A DNA stretch of 19,895 nt, from the NCBI GenBank assembly GCA_020543525.1, contig JAHYIO010000016.1, positions 1 to 19,895 of the forward strand. Direction: 5' to 3'. The translations under genes and the position numbers were made by a program. This DNA comes from Coriolopsis trogii (taxonomy: Eukaryota > Basidiomycota > Agaricomycetes > Polyporales > Polyporaceae). Below are positions 1-9,171 of this stretch, in pieces. Every line of letters starts with the position of its first letter. The first letter of the stretch is position 1. The notes under the pieces were generated by a model. That model worked only from the letters and a program-made list of their open reading frames with translations, had not been told where the DNA came from and searched no databases.

Positions 1-664
1 CGGGAGGACGCGACGTCGCCACTGCGTTCACCGCAGCCGGTAGATTCGCCCGTACCAATCCTTGCGGCCGCCACGACTCAGCAAGCGATGCGCACCCAAG
101 TGAGCGCGCCCTCGCGAGGCATGAGTGTGTGGTGCCCAAGGACATCGGCACGGGGTGCACCCGGCTGTTGTGGACACGGACGAGCGTGTGCGTTGTGTCG
201 TTTAAGACAATGTGGATAGACGAGAAGGTCATGTGGGGAGGTGGTGAAAGAGAACACGGCAGCCCACGCACCTCTAATACGGGACTCTGTGCTCAACGGT
301 GTGCGCGCAGGTCCGATCATAGGCGGTGCGCTGCTGTGCGTATAGGGATTGCAAGAGCCGCGATATGCTGCGTCTCCACGATACAACAGCAGCGGGTTTT
401 TATACCGTGTGGTGTGGCTCAGCGCAGCCGACAAAGATCAGCGCGATGAGGGCATTCTGTAAAGGGTGAATCAGGAGATGGATCCGTGCTAGGCTGGATA
501 TGTCGAAAGTAGTCCAGCTGTCGTCCGTCCGGTCGCTCGGGGCGACGTGCATGGAGAAGAAGACGCGGAGATGAGGGAGGGGCGGCTCCGAGTCTCCGAC
601 GGAAAGGTGGGGAGCAACCGCTGGCAGTGCTCCAGCGTCCGTTGGGCGTGAGCCTTACGGTCGC
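1..664. other. No convincing gene; conserved with copy B
   Basis: Open frames occur on both strands, but none shows a start, splice pattern or family resemblance that I trust. Bases 1-180 are almost identical to 13461-13640. After that the two copies differ by many indels that do not respect any reading frame, as expected for non-coding DNA. It lies downstream of the possible minus-strand gene at 665-1181. Confidence 0.6.
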
Positions 665-1181
665 TCAGAGCTCCCTACTTGTATCGTTTCGTAAGTGCTT
701 CCGCGGCTTCTCGCAAGGCACTAATATGCTATCTCCTCTGACAGACATCCATGAAAAGGATGCGACGCGGAGCCCGGGACGCTTATCTTCGGGCATTGCG
801 ACGTAGAGTGGTCCAGGACAGCGTTCTCGACGAACGCTTTGAACCACGAGACCTTCTTCGGGCGCAGATACGGGAATTGCTATCAGAGAAGCGCGAGAAG
901 GCGACATCGTTGAGTAACGCCAGGATCGCGAGACATGGTGTAAGTTGAACATGTTCAAGCACCCTGGTGCTCGATGATCTGGTACGTACTGTACATTTCA
1001 CACCTGCGAGCGAAGTAGGAGCCTGAGGTACGACCACGCCATTGAGACTGACCAGCAACTGGTGCGTGAGCTACTATGCCCGGAGTGACGCCGCTCGTGG
1101 AGCGTGCGCTTCCGGTATGTCATGGAATTTGTAGTACCGATAACGCTGAGATAGCTCAATTTCATGAAGAAGGCGTGTATC
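665..1181 (-). pseudogene. Possible decayed minus-strand gene of unknown function (copy A)
   Basis: Two blocks are conserved between copies A and B in a way that suggests past coding on the minus strand. Block 1 (1181 down to 1104, 26 codons) contains YYKFHDIPEA. Of the 16 differences from copy B that I counted there, nine are at third codon positions, and several replacements are conservative (E/D, I/V). Block 2 (953 down to 882, 24 codons) contains DVAFSRFS, identical in both copies. A weaker third stretch ends at a TGA at 665-667, present at the matching place in copy B, after the shared string GDSILVPCEKPR. Joining the blocks needs an intron or frameshifts, and no clear start was found. 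I do not recognise the family. It may be a real spliced gene, a remnant, or chance conservation. Confidence 0.33.
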
Positions 1182-1630
1182 ACTCACCGCTGGACCATTC
1201 GGACTCGGAACTGATACAGTTCAAGGCGTCAACGGGCAATGGCGCCGCTGACTTCTCTGCCTTACGCTTATTGACTGATGGCAATGCCACAATCAAAACC
1301 CAGCATTGAATCGCATGCGTGTGTATGGGGAGAGAGCGGGAAGAGAAAGAAGCTAACGCGATGCAGGCACAACTGTGGTATTGCCATGAATGGCGCGCGC
1401 CGACCTTGCACCCAATGTCATCATACCCCTAACCCCGTCCAGCACCGTGTTCTAGGTACGCAACTTCGTATCTTCCCTGAGACTGTCAGAGGCTCCGACA
1501 CCGGCCCCACTTGTCAACCGCACCACCATCTCGTCATTGACACGAGTTGCCCACGGACATCTTATATCCCGCATAAGCGATCTACCAAGACACCCTCTAA
1601 CTTGCATCCAGTCATTGCCGTTTCAACAAC
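1182..1630. other. Intergenic region, possible divergent promoter
   Basis: This spacer lies between the possible minus-strand gene and the first small gene, so it would serve both if both are transcribed. A TATA-like string (ttatat) sits at 1562-1567, about 65 bases upstream of the ATG at 1631. The matching position of copy B has catatatg (14981-14988). No other element is supported. Confidence 0.4.
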
Positions 1631-2363
1631 ATGTCTAACGTCGGACGTAACGCGAATAACATCGAAACAGCCCCAGGGCAACAGCGCGGTAGTACTATGG
1701 GCCAGAAACTAAGGTATGTCAGCACTCCAAGCCCTTTTCACTGGAGTGGTGATAGCTAACGTACCATATGATGCCGCAGGGGAGCAACCGAAGTTGTCCA
1801 TGGTGCGTATTGAATTCGTCTCGCTTCCTTGGAGTATCACCATCTCACTCACGTAACGGTACTGATCCTCGGTCTTCTCAGGTCTTGGAGACAACCTCCG
1901 CGGCCATTTCATGGACGCCGTCGACTCCTCCACTAACACAGGCAAAGCGCCGCACACCGAGACTCACCAAGGACGCCACGAGGTTGAGAGCGGTATGGCG
2001 AAGCTCACCGGCGGACCAGGCGCAGCCACAACAACGTCAGCTGGGTCAGGGAAACGCGACTCGTGGCAGTCGCACTACCAGCCCAACCCTGAGTATGGCG
2101 ACGCGCCGCTCGCGCAGGAAGGGAACGCCCTCGGACCGTCGAGCGCCATGTCTGCAGGGTTCGGGAACGGTGGTCCCGAGACTGCGGTTGCTGAGGCGCC
2201 CTATCAACAGCAGTACTCGGCGGGCGGGCGCGGTGCGCCCGAAGCTGGCGCGGGCTACGGGGGGTCGAACAACCGCGACTTCGCGACACGGCAGCAGGGC
2301 AGTGAGACGGGGCCTGCTCCGGACCGTTACGCGCTTGGAGGGGAACCGAAGCAGCTCTCCTAA
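1631..2363 (+). CDS. Small disordered protein, paralog 1 (copy A), three exons
   Basis: Exons 1631-1713, 1780-1802 and 1882-2363 join with phases 2 and 1 to give 195 codons plus stop; both introns are GT-AG. The protein starts MSNVGRNANN. The 23-nt middle exon gives the core of GATEVVHG, followed by LGDNLRGHFMD. The C-terminal two thirds is rich in Gly, Ser, Ala and Gln with repeated GG and QQ pairs and almost no hydrophobic clusters, so it is probably intrinsically disordered and soluble. No signal peptide or membrane segment is seen. The neighbouring gene at 2950-3443 shares intron positions, phases and the motif GxxExVxGxGxNxRG, so the two are paralogs. I do not recognise a named family; a hydrophilin or stress-type role is only a guess from composition. 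The start is the first ATG, and copy B starts at the same place. Confidence 0.85.
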
Positions 2364-2949
2364 ACCGCCTGCTTTCCTGTACATTGAGAATGTTGCGTCC
2401 AGAAACGTGCAGGGATACGGATTTCACAACGGAAAGCAGAGTCCCGGCGTCGGAGTTGTGTATACCAATTGTACTTCAGCCATGAATAATGAATGACATG
2501 TATCACTAGTCTTCACCAGCCGCTCTCTGCCTGAAGATATTCCTACCTCATTGTTTTCTCCTCTCGGGTCTCAGTCAGCTTTCTCAAAGAGCTCGCTCAT
2601 CCTATTCGGTCCTTCAATCAACTTGCATGCCGCCTCGTACGGCCGGGATACGGCCCGTCCCCAAGTGTGTCCGAATGCAGTATTGTAGACGCCTGACTCC
2701 TTGATCACAGCATCTCCCCCCCCGCATGTATACGTCATACACCGTTGTGCGACCCACTAAACTTGTCTAACTCCACCTCCCATGCCTAGATGGCCTCACA
2801 ACTATGTCATTACTCCGGTGGAGCAGCAACCAGCACAGCCTGCGTCCCCACCATGTCACATATAAACTGCTTCCTCGCCATCCTGCCACATCTTGAAATT
2901 TTCCTGAATACCCGCACATTCACTCGACGCATACCCTATTACCCTAATC
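2364..2949 (+). promoter_or_regulatory. Intergenic and promoter region of paralog 2 (copy A)
   Basis: This 586-base spacer holds the 3' flank of paralog 1 and the promoter of paralog 2. A TATA box (tataaac) lies at 2861-2867, 83-89 bases before the ATG at 2950. The stretch from about 2780 to 2865 is clearly conserved with copy B, including a shared cctagatg string and caacatg/cagcaaccagc-type blocks, which suggests retained promoter elements. A run of C at about 2716-2725 is not conserved. Confidence 0.55.
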
Positions 2950-3443
2950 ATGTCTACCAACTCGACCAACGGAGGCTCTACTCGTGGCGGATCTATCGGT
3001 GGAGGCCTCGGTACCGCTGTCAAGTAAGCATTCCCATGGGACGCTCCCTCGCTCGCGAACAAGCTCTGACCACGAACACGAGCAGGGGTGCCTTCGAGAC
3101 CGTACAAGGTCAACAGCCTCTCGCTCGTTGCCTCCCTGCCCAACACCAATAACTGATCTTGAACACAGGCATCGGCAACAACATCCGCGGGAACGCGATG
3201 GACTTTGTCGACTCTGCCACGGGCACGAACACCCGCGGCCACCCTGAAGCTCACGTCGGCCGCCAGCAGACAGAGGAAGGCATCGCCCGTATGGAGGGCG
3301 GGAGTCACGCTGCATCTTCCCCATCGACGACTACGACAGCGCAGCCACCTCTTCCACCCCGCAACGCGCAGGGTTCACTCACGAACAACGGAGGCACGGT
3401 GGGCAACGACGCCATGGGTGGGCAGATCCGGTCGAATGTTTGA
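2950..3443 (+). CDS. Small disordered protein, paralog 2 (copy A), three exons
   Basis: Exons 2950-3023, 3086-3108 and 3169-3443 join with phases 2 and 1 to give 123 codons plus stop. Introns are 62 and 60 nt, GT-AG. The protein begins MSTNSTNGGS and has a glycine-rich N-terminus. The 23-nt middle exon gives the core of GAFETVQG, followed by IGNNIRGNAMDFVDSATGTN. The C-terminus is rich in Ser, Thr, Pro and Asn and ends in RSNV. It shares gene structure and the GxxExVxGxGxNxRG motif with the gene at 1631-2363. Copy B differs at only four residues (S2T, G9S, S10T and one H/Q). The role is unknown, and low hydrophobicity suggests a soluble disordered protein. Codon choice is GC-rich, like the other nuclear genes here. 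Confidence 0.85.
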
Positions 3444-3680
3444 AGTCTGATGCCAAGATGTCGAGTTGTCTCTCGTAGGCAGGCCTTACGGACCATGGGT
3501 GGAAATGTCCAGTAGTCAAGGGACGAAGTTGCATGTAGCATCACTGGCATACTCAAAGCTTGTACATTGTAATATATATTCGCCGCGGCCGCCTATAGAA
3601 GTAGCCGTCTTATACTGTATCTTCTGGTGGTGTCATCCTGTGCGGCAGTTGCGCAAAAAGGATGCATGCAGATTCTGGAG

Positions 3681-3752
3681 TTCCGACACGGGGAATCGAA
3701 CCCCGGGCTATCGCATGAGAGGCGATACTGTTAGCCACTACACCATATCGGA
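3681..3752 (-). tRNA. tRNA-Glu (anticodon CTC), copy A
   Basis: Read on the minus strand, the 72-nt gene folds as a cloverleaf. The acceptor stem TCCGATA pairs with TGTCGGA (one T-G pair). The T arm is CCGGGG-TTCGATT-CCCCG. The anticodon stem ATCGC/GCGAT holds the loop CTCTCAT with anticodon CTC at positions 34-36, which reads GAG (Glu). The discriminator base is A (complement of 3681). No intron is present. The D arm contains GGTGTAGTGGCTAA, usual for eukaryotic tRNA-Glu. A second copy lies at 17024-17095. Confidence 0.93.
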
Positions 3753-3906
3753 TGACAATATAGGACACAAATTATATTCATAGCTCATATTATGAAGTCT
3801 CACTGAGGCGTTCTCGCTTGTCTGGTCTTGGAGTGGCTCTCATTCACTCTCTGTAGTACGCAAGCAATTCCACACCCACCTCACCGTCTCTGTCAGTGTA
3901 TACTCG

Positions 3907-5031
3907 ATGGCTGACGAACTCTCGAGATCATCAAGCTTGGCGACTTATATGCCCCCACCAGGCCCTTCCAATACCCCAGGTCCTTCTGCAAGCGGCCTCA
4001 AGGTGAGCATTCCGCATTGTGTCAACTCAAAGACAGCTTTCTTAGCTAGCGATACATAGCCATCAATGTCTGCCCATCGTGGTCCTCGGTAGAAGGAGAA
4101 GTTCGTGATGACTGGCCACCGATTTCGCGAGGGGTGATTGACGATGTTCAGGTTCCAGTCCTTAAGAGAGAGATACGACAAAGTGACAGCGGTGCGTGGA
4201 CATATTGTTGCGTGGCGAAACATAGTCCTGAGCGTGCACACAAGAGGCACACAGAGATGGAGCACCTCCTGGCTCGCGCAGACGAGAAGTTCAAACGACT
4301 ACAGGAAGAGTGCAAGTACGTTATTCTACTCTCTCTCTCTCGGTCATTCCTCGACCAACAACCCTTACACTACGTAGTCTCCTGCTTGATGCCGTCGACA
4401 TCGCCGTCCCAGCACAGCCCACCCTCCTCCACTACCTCGAACGAGACCCGATTCCACCCCAGTACTACTCCTACACCGTACCCGTCCCGCCCGGTGGCAC
4501 AGAAGGTCCCCCAGCGCCCATCCACCAAGCGAGCCCACCGACTCCCCCACCGCCCGTGCAACCCCCGATTCACCCGCAGCCACAAGTGCATCCTGCTCCT
4601 CCTCTGACGCACGCACACGCACATCCCCACCCTTACCCGCCTCCACCACACGGAATCGCGCACGGGCACGGGCACGGGCACGGACACACTCATGGACACA
4701 TCCCGCCCCCGCCGCCGGCACATATGGTACATGTCCCGCCACTGCAGGTGCCTACGGAACCTCTCCCGCAGCAGCACATTCAGGCTGTCCACGGGTTCGC
4801 GGTCGAGCACGGGCAGCCTCCGGAGCCTGCTAGGAGGGGACAGGGTACCCCTCGTCGGGCGCGCGGGCGCGGACGAGGCCGGGGGAGAGGGAGAGGTGCG
4901 GCGGCAGCAGCAGCAGCGGCTGCGCATGCGAACGGGCATGCGAACGGAGAAAATGGGACGATCCGAGTGAGTGATTTTCGTCTTTGCGCAATCTGGGGTG
5001 ATGCGGGCTGATGTTGGGGCGCATATAGTGA
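3907..5031 (+). CDS. INO80-complex Iec3-like coiled-coil protein, multi-exon
   Basis: The proposed exons are 3907-4002, 4060-4088, 4152-4191, 4233-4315 and 4378-4966, then a 62-nt intron (GTGAGT at 4967 to AG at 5028) followed at once by TGA. This gives 279 codons. Without the last intron the frame would end at 5011. Exons 2-5 join into one continuous helical block containing FQSLRERYDKVTA, then HTEMEHLLARADEKFKRLQEE, then LLLDAVDI and LLHYL. This pattern resembles the Iec3 subunit of the INO80 chromatin remodeller, recalled from memory and not searched. The rest is low complexity: a Pro-rich stretch, a His-Gly run (about 4600-4720), an RG repeat (about 4860-4900) that could bind nucleic acid, and a run of Ala. 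A CT repeat lies in the intron before exon 5. The first exon is also found, truncated, at 17270. Confidence 0.6.
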
Positions 5032-5963
5032 TCGTCTTGAGGTGCTTCCGTACCACCTTGCTTCTCTTCATGTGTATCAGGCATCTGCTGTGTTTGTGCT
5101 ATTATATGCGATTATTATGCTGTGCCGACGCCGACGCATGCTGCGTGTCCATGACTGGACGGGCGTCCGGGACTGTTTACTGTCGGATCACTTCGTGAGT
5201 CCTGCTACGTGCGTGGATACTGCTCAACTGTCGAAACATCTGAACTCGCATCACCTGCATTAGAAGTTCGTTGCGCCAGTAGTGCAATATGGTTGTACTC
5301 GGTTCAAAATTGCTCGGCAGCGGTACCTCGCGGATTTTCTGCTGTAGGGCAAATGATTTTTCGGCTTATGCCCTTATCCGCCGTAACTTTCGCTCGCTCC
5401 TGCTCGATATGCCATGAGTGACTGGGCCATGGCCTGCATGTATGTTAGGAATATGTTGGTCCAAGACTTTCGCATTTGGGTCGGAGCCATGATCACCAAC
5501 TACATGTCCGCGCCTCTCGCACCGCTGAGAAAGCCACACCAGCTAACTCGTCTCAACCAGTCCATGTATGCGACGTGTGGCTTCCGTTGTCTTTCCAATA
5601 TACAGGTGAGTCCCGTCTTCAAAAGGGTTGCCTTCTAACGGCGCTTGGCCATTGAGTGCCTCACGAGCATCGCGCTGATTACTCAAGTACACGCTATTAC
5701 ACAGTCACTCTTATTGCTCATCTACGAGCCGGACGTCGGCCTCCTGCCAGGGAGGGGACGAGTGGCTCGCGATTGGTATAACAGCTCTGCCAGATACGAG
5801 CAACACGGCAATCGTAATAGGCTATGATAACACTGCTTCCACGCCATTGGCTTGGACCAGCAAGTTGAGTATTACATCGACCTCAATGGTGCTAGAATCG
5901 GCGAACTGATCATATTTGGGTCATATGCATTGCTACGGGACTCTCGCACACAAATCGCTACAC
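5032..5963. other. Gene-poor spacer between the Iec3-like gene and the FunK1 kinase
   Basis: Here the two flanking genes converge. Plus-strand open frames exist, for example from ATG 5414 (starting MSDWAMACMY) to a possible GTGAGT donor at about 5606, and another from 5645. Neither shows a domain I know, a good partner exon, or a copy elsewhere in the window. The stretch before 5263 could encode a short hydrophobic segment followed by Arg repeats, but it has no start of its own. I see no tRNA, repeat or terminator that I can defend. Confidence 0.45.
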
Positions 5964-8617
5964 TCAAGGTCGAGATGCCTCCCGTGCCGCCCGGAGAGCC
6001 TGGTAGCTCTCACGAGTGCCTCCTTCGGCCAAGTGTACAGTCCCTTCCAGGCAATCCATGAACTTGACCCATGCCGCTTCGAGTGCCGCTTCCTTAAGTG
6101 CCGTACGAGCCGCCTTCCGAGACTTGTCAACTCTGTCTTCGTCGAAAATGTCGGCGGGGGCGGGTGCAGGGGCATCGCACGAGGCCTTGAGATAAGCCCA
6201 TGAGCCTTTGAGAAGGATAACAAGCGCCTCATCCCGGAGGCTTTCCTTGATGTACCTGAGGAGGTAGTATACGCCATGATACGTCTCTTCGAAGCACTCT
6301 TCGTCTACGAGATTTTCTTTGTAACGACCGCTGCGTTGGTCGAGCAATCCCTGAACATCGTGTGCGGAGAACAGCTTCAGGCGTTCTTCCAGGGCATTGT
6401 TGTAAACCGCCGTGCGCGCCACGAACTCGTCCTGTGGTTCCTTCTTCCGGAGACAGGGCGAACGATCTTTCACGTATCTGGATATCGACCAGACTATGAC
6501 CCAGACAAACGACTCTCTGTCATGATGTTTGGTGCGCGGGATCTTGCGGTTCTGATTCCCGGCCCACGCCCTAAGTACTTGCTCGGCCATAAAGATAGCA
6601 GTGCCCTGCGAATAATTGTGAGAGATGGGAACACAGGTACTCTCATGTGGCGACAAGCCTTACCGTGAAAATATCTCCAGGCTTCTTCTCCGGAATGGGC
6701 TCAATAGCGTCTTGATATACAAACTTCTTTTGCCCTTCCACAACGAGGGGATGGCTCTCGGGATCAGGTGAATCTGAGATGTAGTAGACGGGGGAAGCCT
6801 TGGAAACAGTCTTCGTCTCCTGGTGAGGGAATGATGCGAACTCGAAGTCAGTGATGAAGGCTTGGGTTGGCTCGACCTCTCTGGACTCGACATCCAGCAC
6901 TCTCGGAGAGTTTGCAGTAGCTTTCTCAGTGACGATGCACACAGGCTTGACCTTGATTAAGATGTTGCCGGCGCTGATATCCCGATGGAGGATTCCCTTT
7001 ACATGGAGTGCGTCAAGACCTGTGCAGAGAGGGTAACGGTGAACATTGCGCCGCACATTATGCCAAAATGCAAACTCATAACCCTTTGACGACCCTTTGA
7101 CATACCTTTGCGTGCTGACTCAAGTGCCTGCGCAAGTTGTTTCGTGTCTCTGGATTCCCACAGGGGCTTACCATAGTCGGCAAGCACGATCCTATGCAGG
7201 GACGCATCGTCCCCCAGTCGAGAGTCGTTCGACTGATTGGCGCCACGAAGTGCGTGGATGGTAAGGGGTACACCACCCTGGAGGATCACATCGAAACTAG
7301 TCCGGGCCGTTGCCAATCCCTCAGGCACCTTGCCCTCGAAGGCCTGCTGCATTCGCATATAGGCATCTCCCTCCGACATGCGACCCGGAGATCGCCACGC
7401 AACCTTCATGATCGCCGCCTCGCCATGGGCATTTGTGACGCGCCAGACTGAGGTGGCCCGACCGAAGAGAGAGTGGGAGACCCAAATGGGTGGTCCAGAG
7501 GTGATCCACTCCTGCGACCCGGATTCGGGATGTTGTCTGATGACGTATCGATGGAATGGAGCTTTCTTGTCAAAAGGCCTGGAGGTGGGGTGCAAAGTAA
7601 CAGTAGGGTCCCCACCAAGCGCTACGGGCGACAGATTCCAAATAAAGGCCAGCACTACTCGAATCAGCGTTGGGAGACCCTTGTCAGCAGAGATGTCCTT
7701 GACCTCCGTGGAAAGCATGACACATCGCCGATCAAACCTGGCGACTGTAAGAGACATTCCGCAGATGAAGATACCGTAGACAAACAAATCTAGAGGGCGA
7801 GAGGCAAGGATGGTGCGGGCATATTCGGCTCCCTGTATGAGGGTTTCCTTGACCGTTGCTGAACGGCGGATACTATTGATTCTAGCGGGACGGGGAGAAA
7901 GTTTAGCAGTAGGCTTGACCTCGAGGAATGCGGCACAACGGCGCCAGTGGATAGGAATCCCCGCGGTCTTCAATTCCTCCACGTCCACGATGTCCGTTAG
8001 AGCAGTATTAGAACCTGCCATCGGAGGAGGAAGATCGTAAAGCGGAAAATCAGGTTTCAAGTTGTTGAACGAGGTCGGGGACACGGGATCGTTCGCTGTA
8101 AGTGTGCGCGTACCACAGCAGATCAACTGCCGGAAGAATACCCTGGGGCGACCCTCATCTGCACATGTTTTCTCGATACAACGAAAGATCCTTGCCTGAG
8201 GCAGATGGTGTCAGAACTACACATGGCCAAATAGAGGAGCATGCGTACCAAGGGAGGATACATATCAACTTCATATTTTCCTAGCAAGCCCTCAAGCTCA
8301 TTTCCGGAAAGAGTACCAGTTTTGATATTTTGGCGCGAGACGGTTTGAAGGACTTGTAGATCATGGTCATGGTCCTCCTTGACCTTGTTTAGGATTTTGG
8401 TCACAAGGGCAGAGTCACTCTGAGGCGAGCCGGGAATGTTGATGATCCCATTGAGAACACTTTCACAATCGTAGAAAGTGTTGGTACGTAGATCCTGCCG
8501 TATCTCTTGGCGAGACTCCTTGGAGGTGTTGAAGTTGTTGCCGCCGCCTACGAAGCCTCGTGAGGAGGCTGATATACGGGGGGCATTCGGTGAGGTTTGT
8601 TCAGCAGAAAAAGACAT
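5964..8617 (-). CDS. FunK1-type fungal protein kinase, four exons, intact
   Basis: On the minus strand, exons 8617-8180, 8126-7106, 7019-6664 and 6605-5964 join in phases 0, 1 and 0 to give 818 codons plus TGA. The introns (53, 86 and 58 nt) are all GT-AG. Kinase features in order: a beta-3 lysine in AAIMKVAW (K387), the catalytic loop HRDISAGN (H498-N505), the metal-binding motif as DFE (D544) instead of DFG, and a GTAIFMAEQ activation-segment end at about 606. The N-terminal 300 residues are the poorly conserved region usual for this family. The HRDIS..N loop and DFE-type motif are typical of FunK1 kinases, which are expanded in Agaricomycetes; substrates are largely unknown. The start was chosen because it opens the frame and lies 68 bases downstream of a TATA box. 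An upstream ATG in another frame overlaps it (8667). Confidence 0.88.
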
Positions 8618-8667
8618 ATTGTAGGAAGAGAGTACGGACAGGAAGGTAGGGTTGTTGTAGGTTCCAT
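8548..8667 (-). promoter_or_regulatory. Overlapping upstream ATG/uORF of the FunK1 gene
   Basis: An ATG at 8667 in a near-ideal context (GGCCATGG) opens a 39-codon frame that ends at 8548, inside exon 1 of the kinase and out of its frame. If transcripts start upstream of 8667 this would reduce initiation at 8617. The TATA box at 8685-8692 is so close that transcription may begin downstream of 8667 and exclude it. It is a site to test, not an established uORF. Confidence 0.35.
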
Positions 8668-8684
8668 GGCCGGTGGTGGTATGG

Positions 8685-8692
8685 TATTTATA
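8685..8692 (-). promoter_or_regulatory. TATA box of the FunK1 kinase
   Basis: The minus strand reads TATAAATA, a canonical TATA box, with its downstream edge 68 bases before the kinase ATG at 8617. It is the only such site in this spacer and fits fungal core promoter spacing. Confidence 0.6.
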
Positions 8693-9171
8693 TGCTGCTG
8701 AGCGTCCATGAGTACAGCCTGTACAGCGGCACACTCTACAATAGCGAATTGTGGCCGGAGCAGCAACACACCTTTCCTGTAACAGATTGAGACGAAATGT
8801 GCCAGAGATGCACGGAGCGCGGTTTCAAGATCAACAATATGATCACTGATTTTCGCCACAGTGATCTATTCAAGAATGCCCTATATGAGAGCTACATTCT
8901 AAAGGAAGGACATGCACCCACACACGTGATGGCCCTTGCCCACTGAGCCTCAAAATTGCTCGAGCGGCTCCCTAGTCCCAACACCGGGGGCGATGATGAG
9001 GTGTCGCTTGTATTCAGCAGCTACAGTGTGACTCGTGAGTGAGTGCTCGCCCGTCGCTCCCGTGTTTGACAACGAGGCACGGAAAGGCGTAGAAAGTCTA
9101 CTGAGCGTGTGGGGTACAATAGACAGCGTGCCAATGGGCGTTCGAGTTGGGGATTGGAGGCGAGAGAGGCG
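8693..9171. other. Divergent intergenic region between FunK1 and the GCN2-derived gene
   Basis: The two kinase genes point away from each other across this spacer. I looked here for the missing N-terminal RWD domain of GCN2 in all frames and saw no recognisable part of it. TACAATA at about 9114-9120 is a weak TATA-like string before the ATG at 9172. Nothing else stands out. Confidence 0.5.

Larger units (their letters stand above)
1..3960. repeat. Segmental duplication, copy A (left edge cut by window)
   Basis: This block matches 13461-17316 in the same orientation. Position n of copy A pairs with about n+13460 at the left end, and indels shift the offset to about 13340 by the tRNA gene. The first 180 bases are nearly identical apart from a few substitutions. 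Coding exons and the tRNA are well conserved, while introns and spacers carry many substitutions and indels. The content is the possible minus-strand remnant, two small paralogous genes, tRNA-Glu and the first codons of the Iec3-like gene. The left boundary is not visible because the match already runs at base 1. The match fades in the first exon of the Iec3-like gene only because copy B is interrupted there. Confidence 0.93.

Noticed and set aside
661..948. Plus-strand exon with a YLYR (LYR-like) string, a GTAAGT donor and a spliced partner from 745
   Set aside because: The supposed intron is as conserved between the copies as the exons, copy B is frameshifted, there is no start codon, and the minus strand gives the better coding signal.
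1278..1712. Plus-strand frame of about 144 codons running into paralog 1 exon 1
   Set aside because: It is not open in copy B and overlaps the better-supported start at 1631 in another frame.
2005..2427. Minus-strand open frames opposite paralog 1
   Set aside because: They are shadows of the GC-rich coding exon; splice structure and copy B conservation support the plus strand.
4370..5071. Long minus-strand open frame opposite the Iec3-like gene
   Set aside because: It is the antisense shadow of the Pro, His-Gly and Arg-Gly repeats of the real exon.
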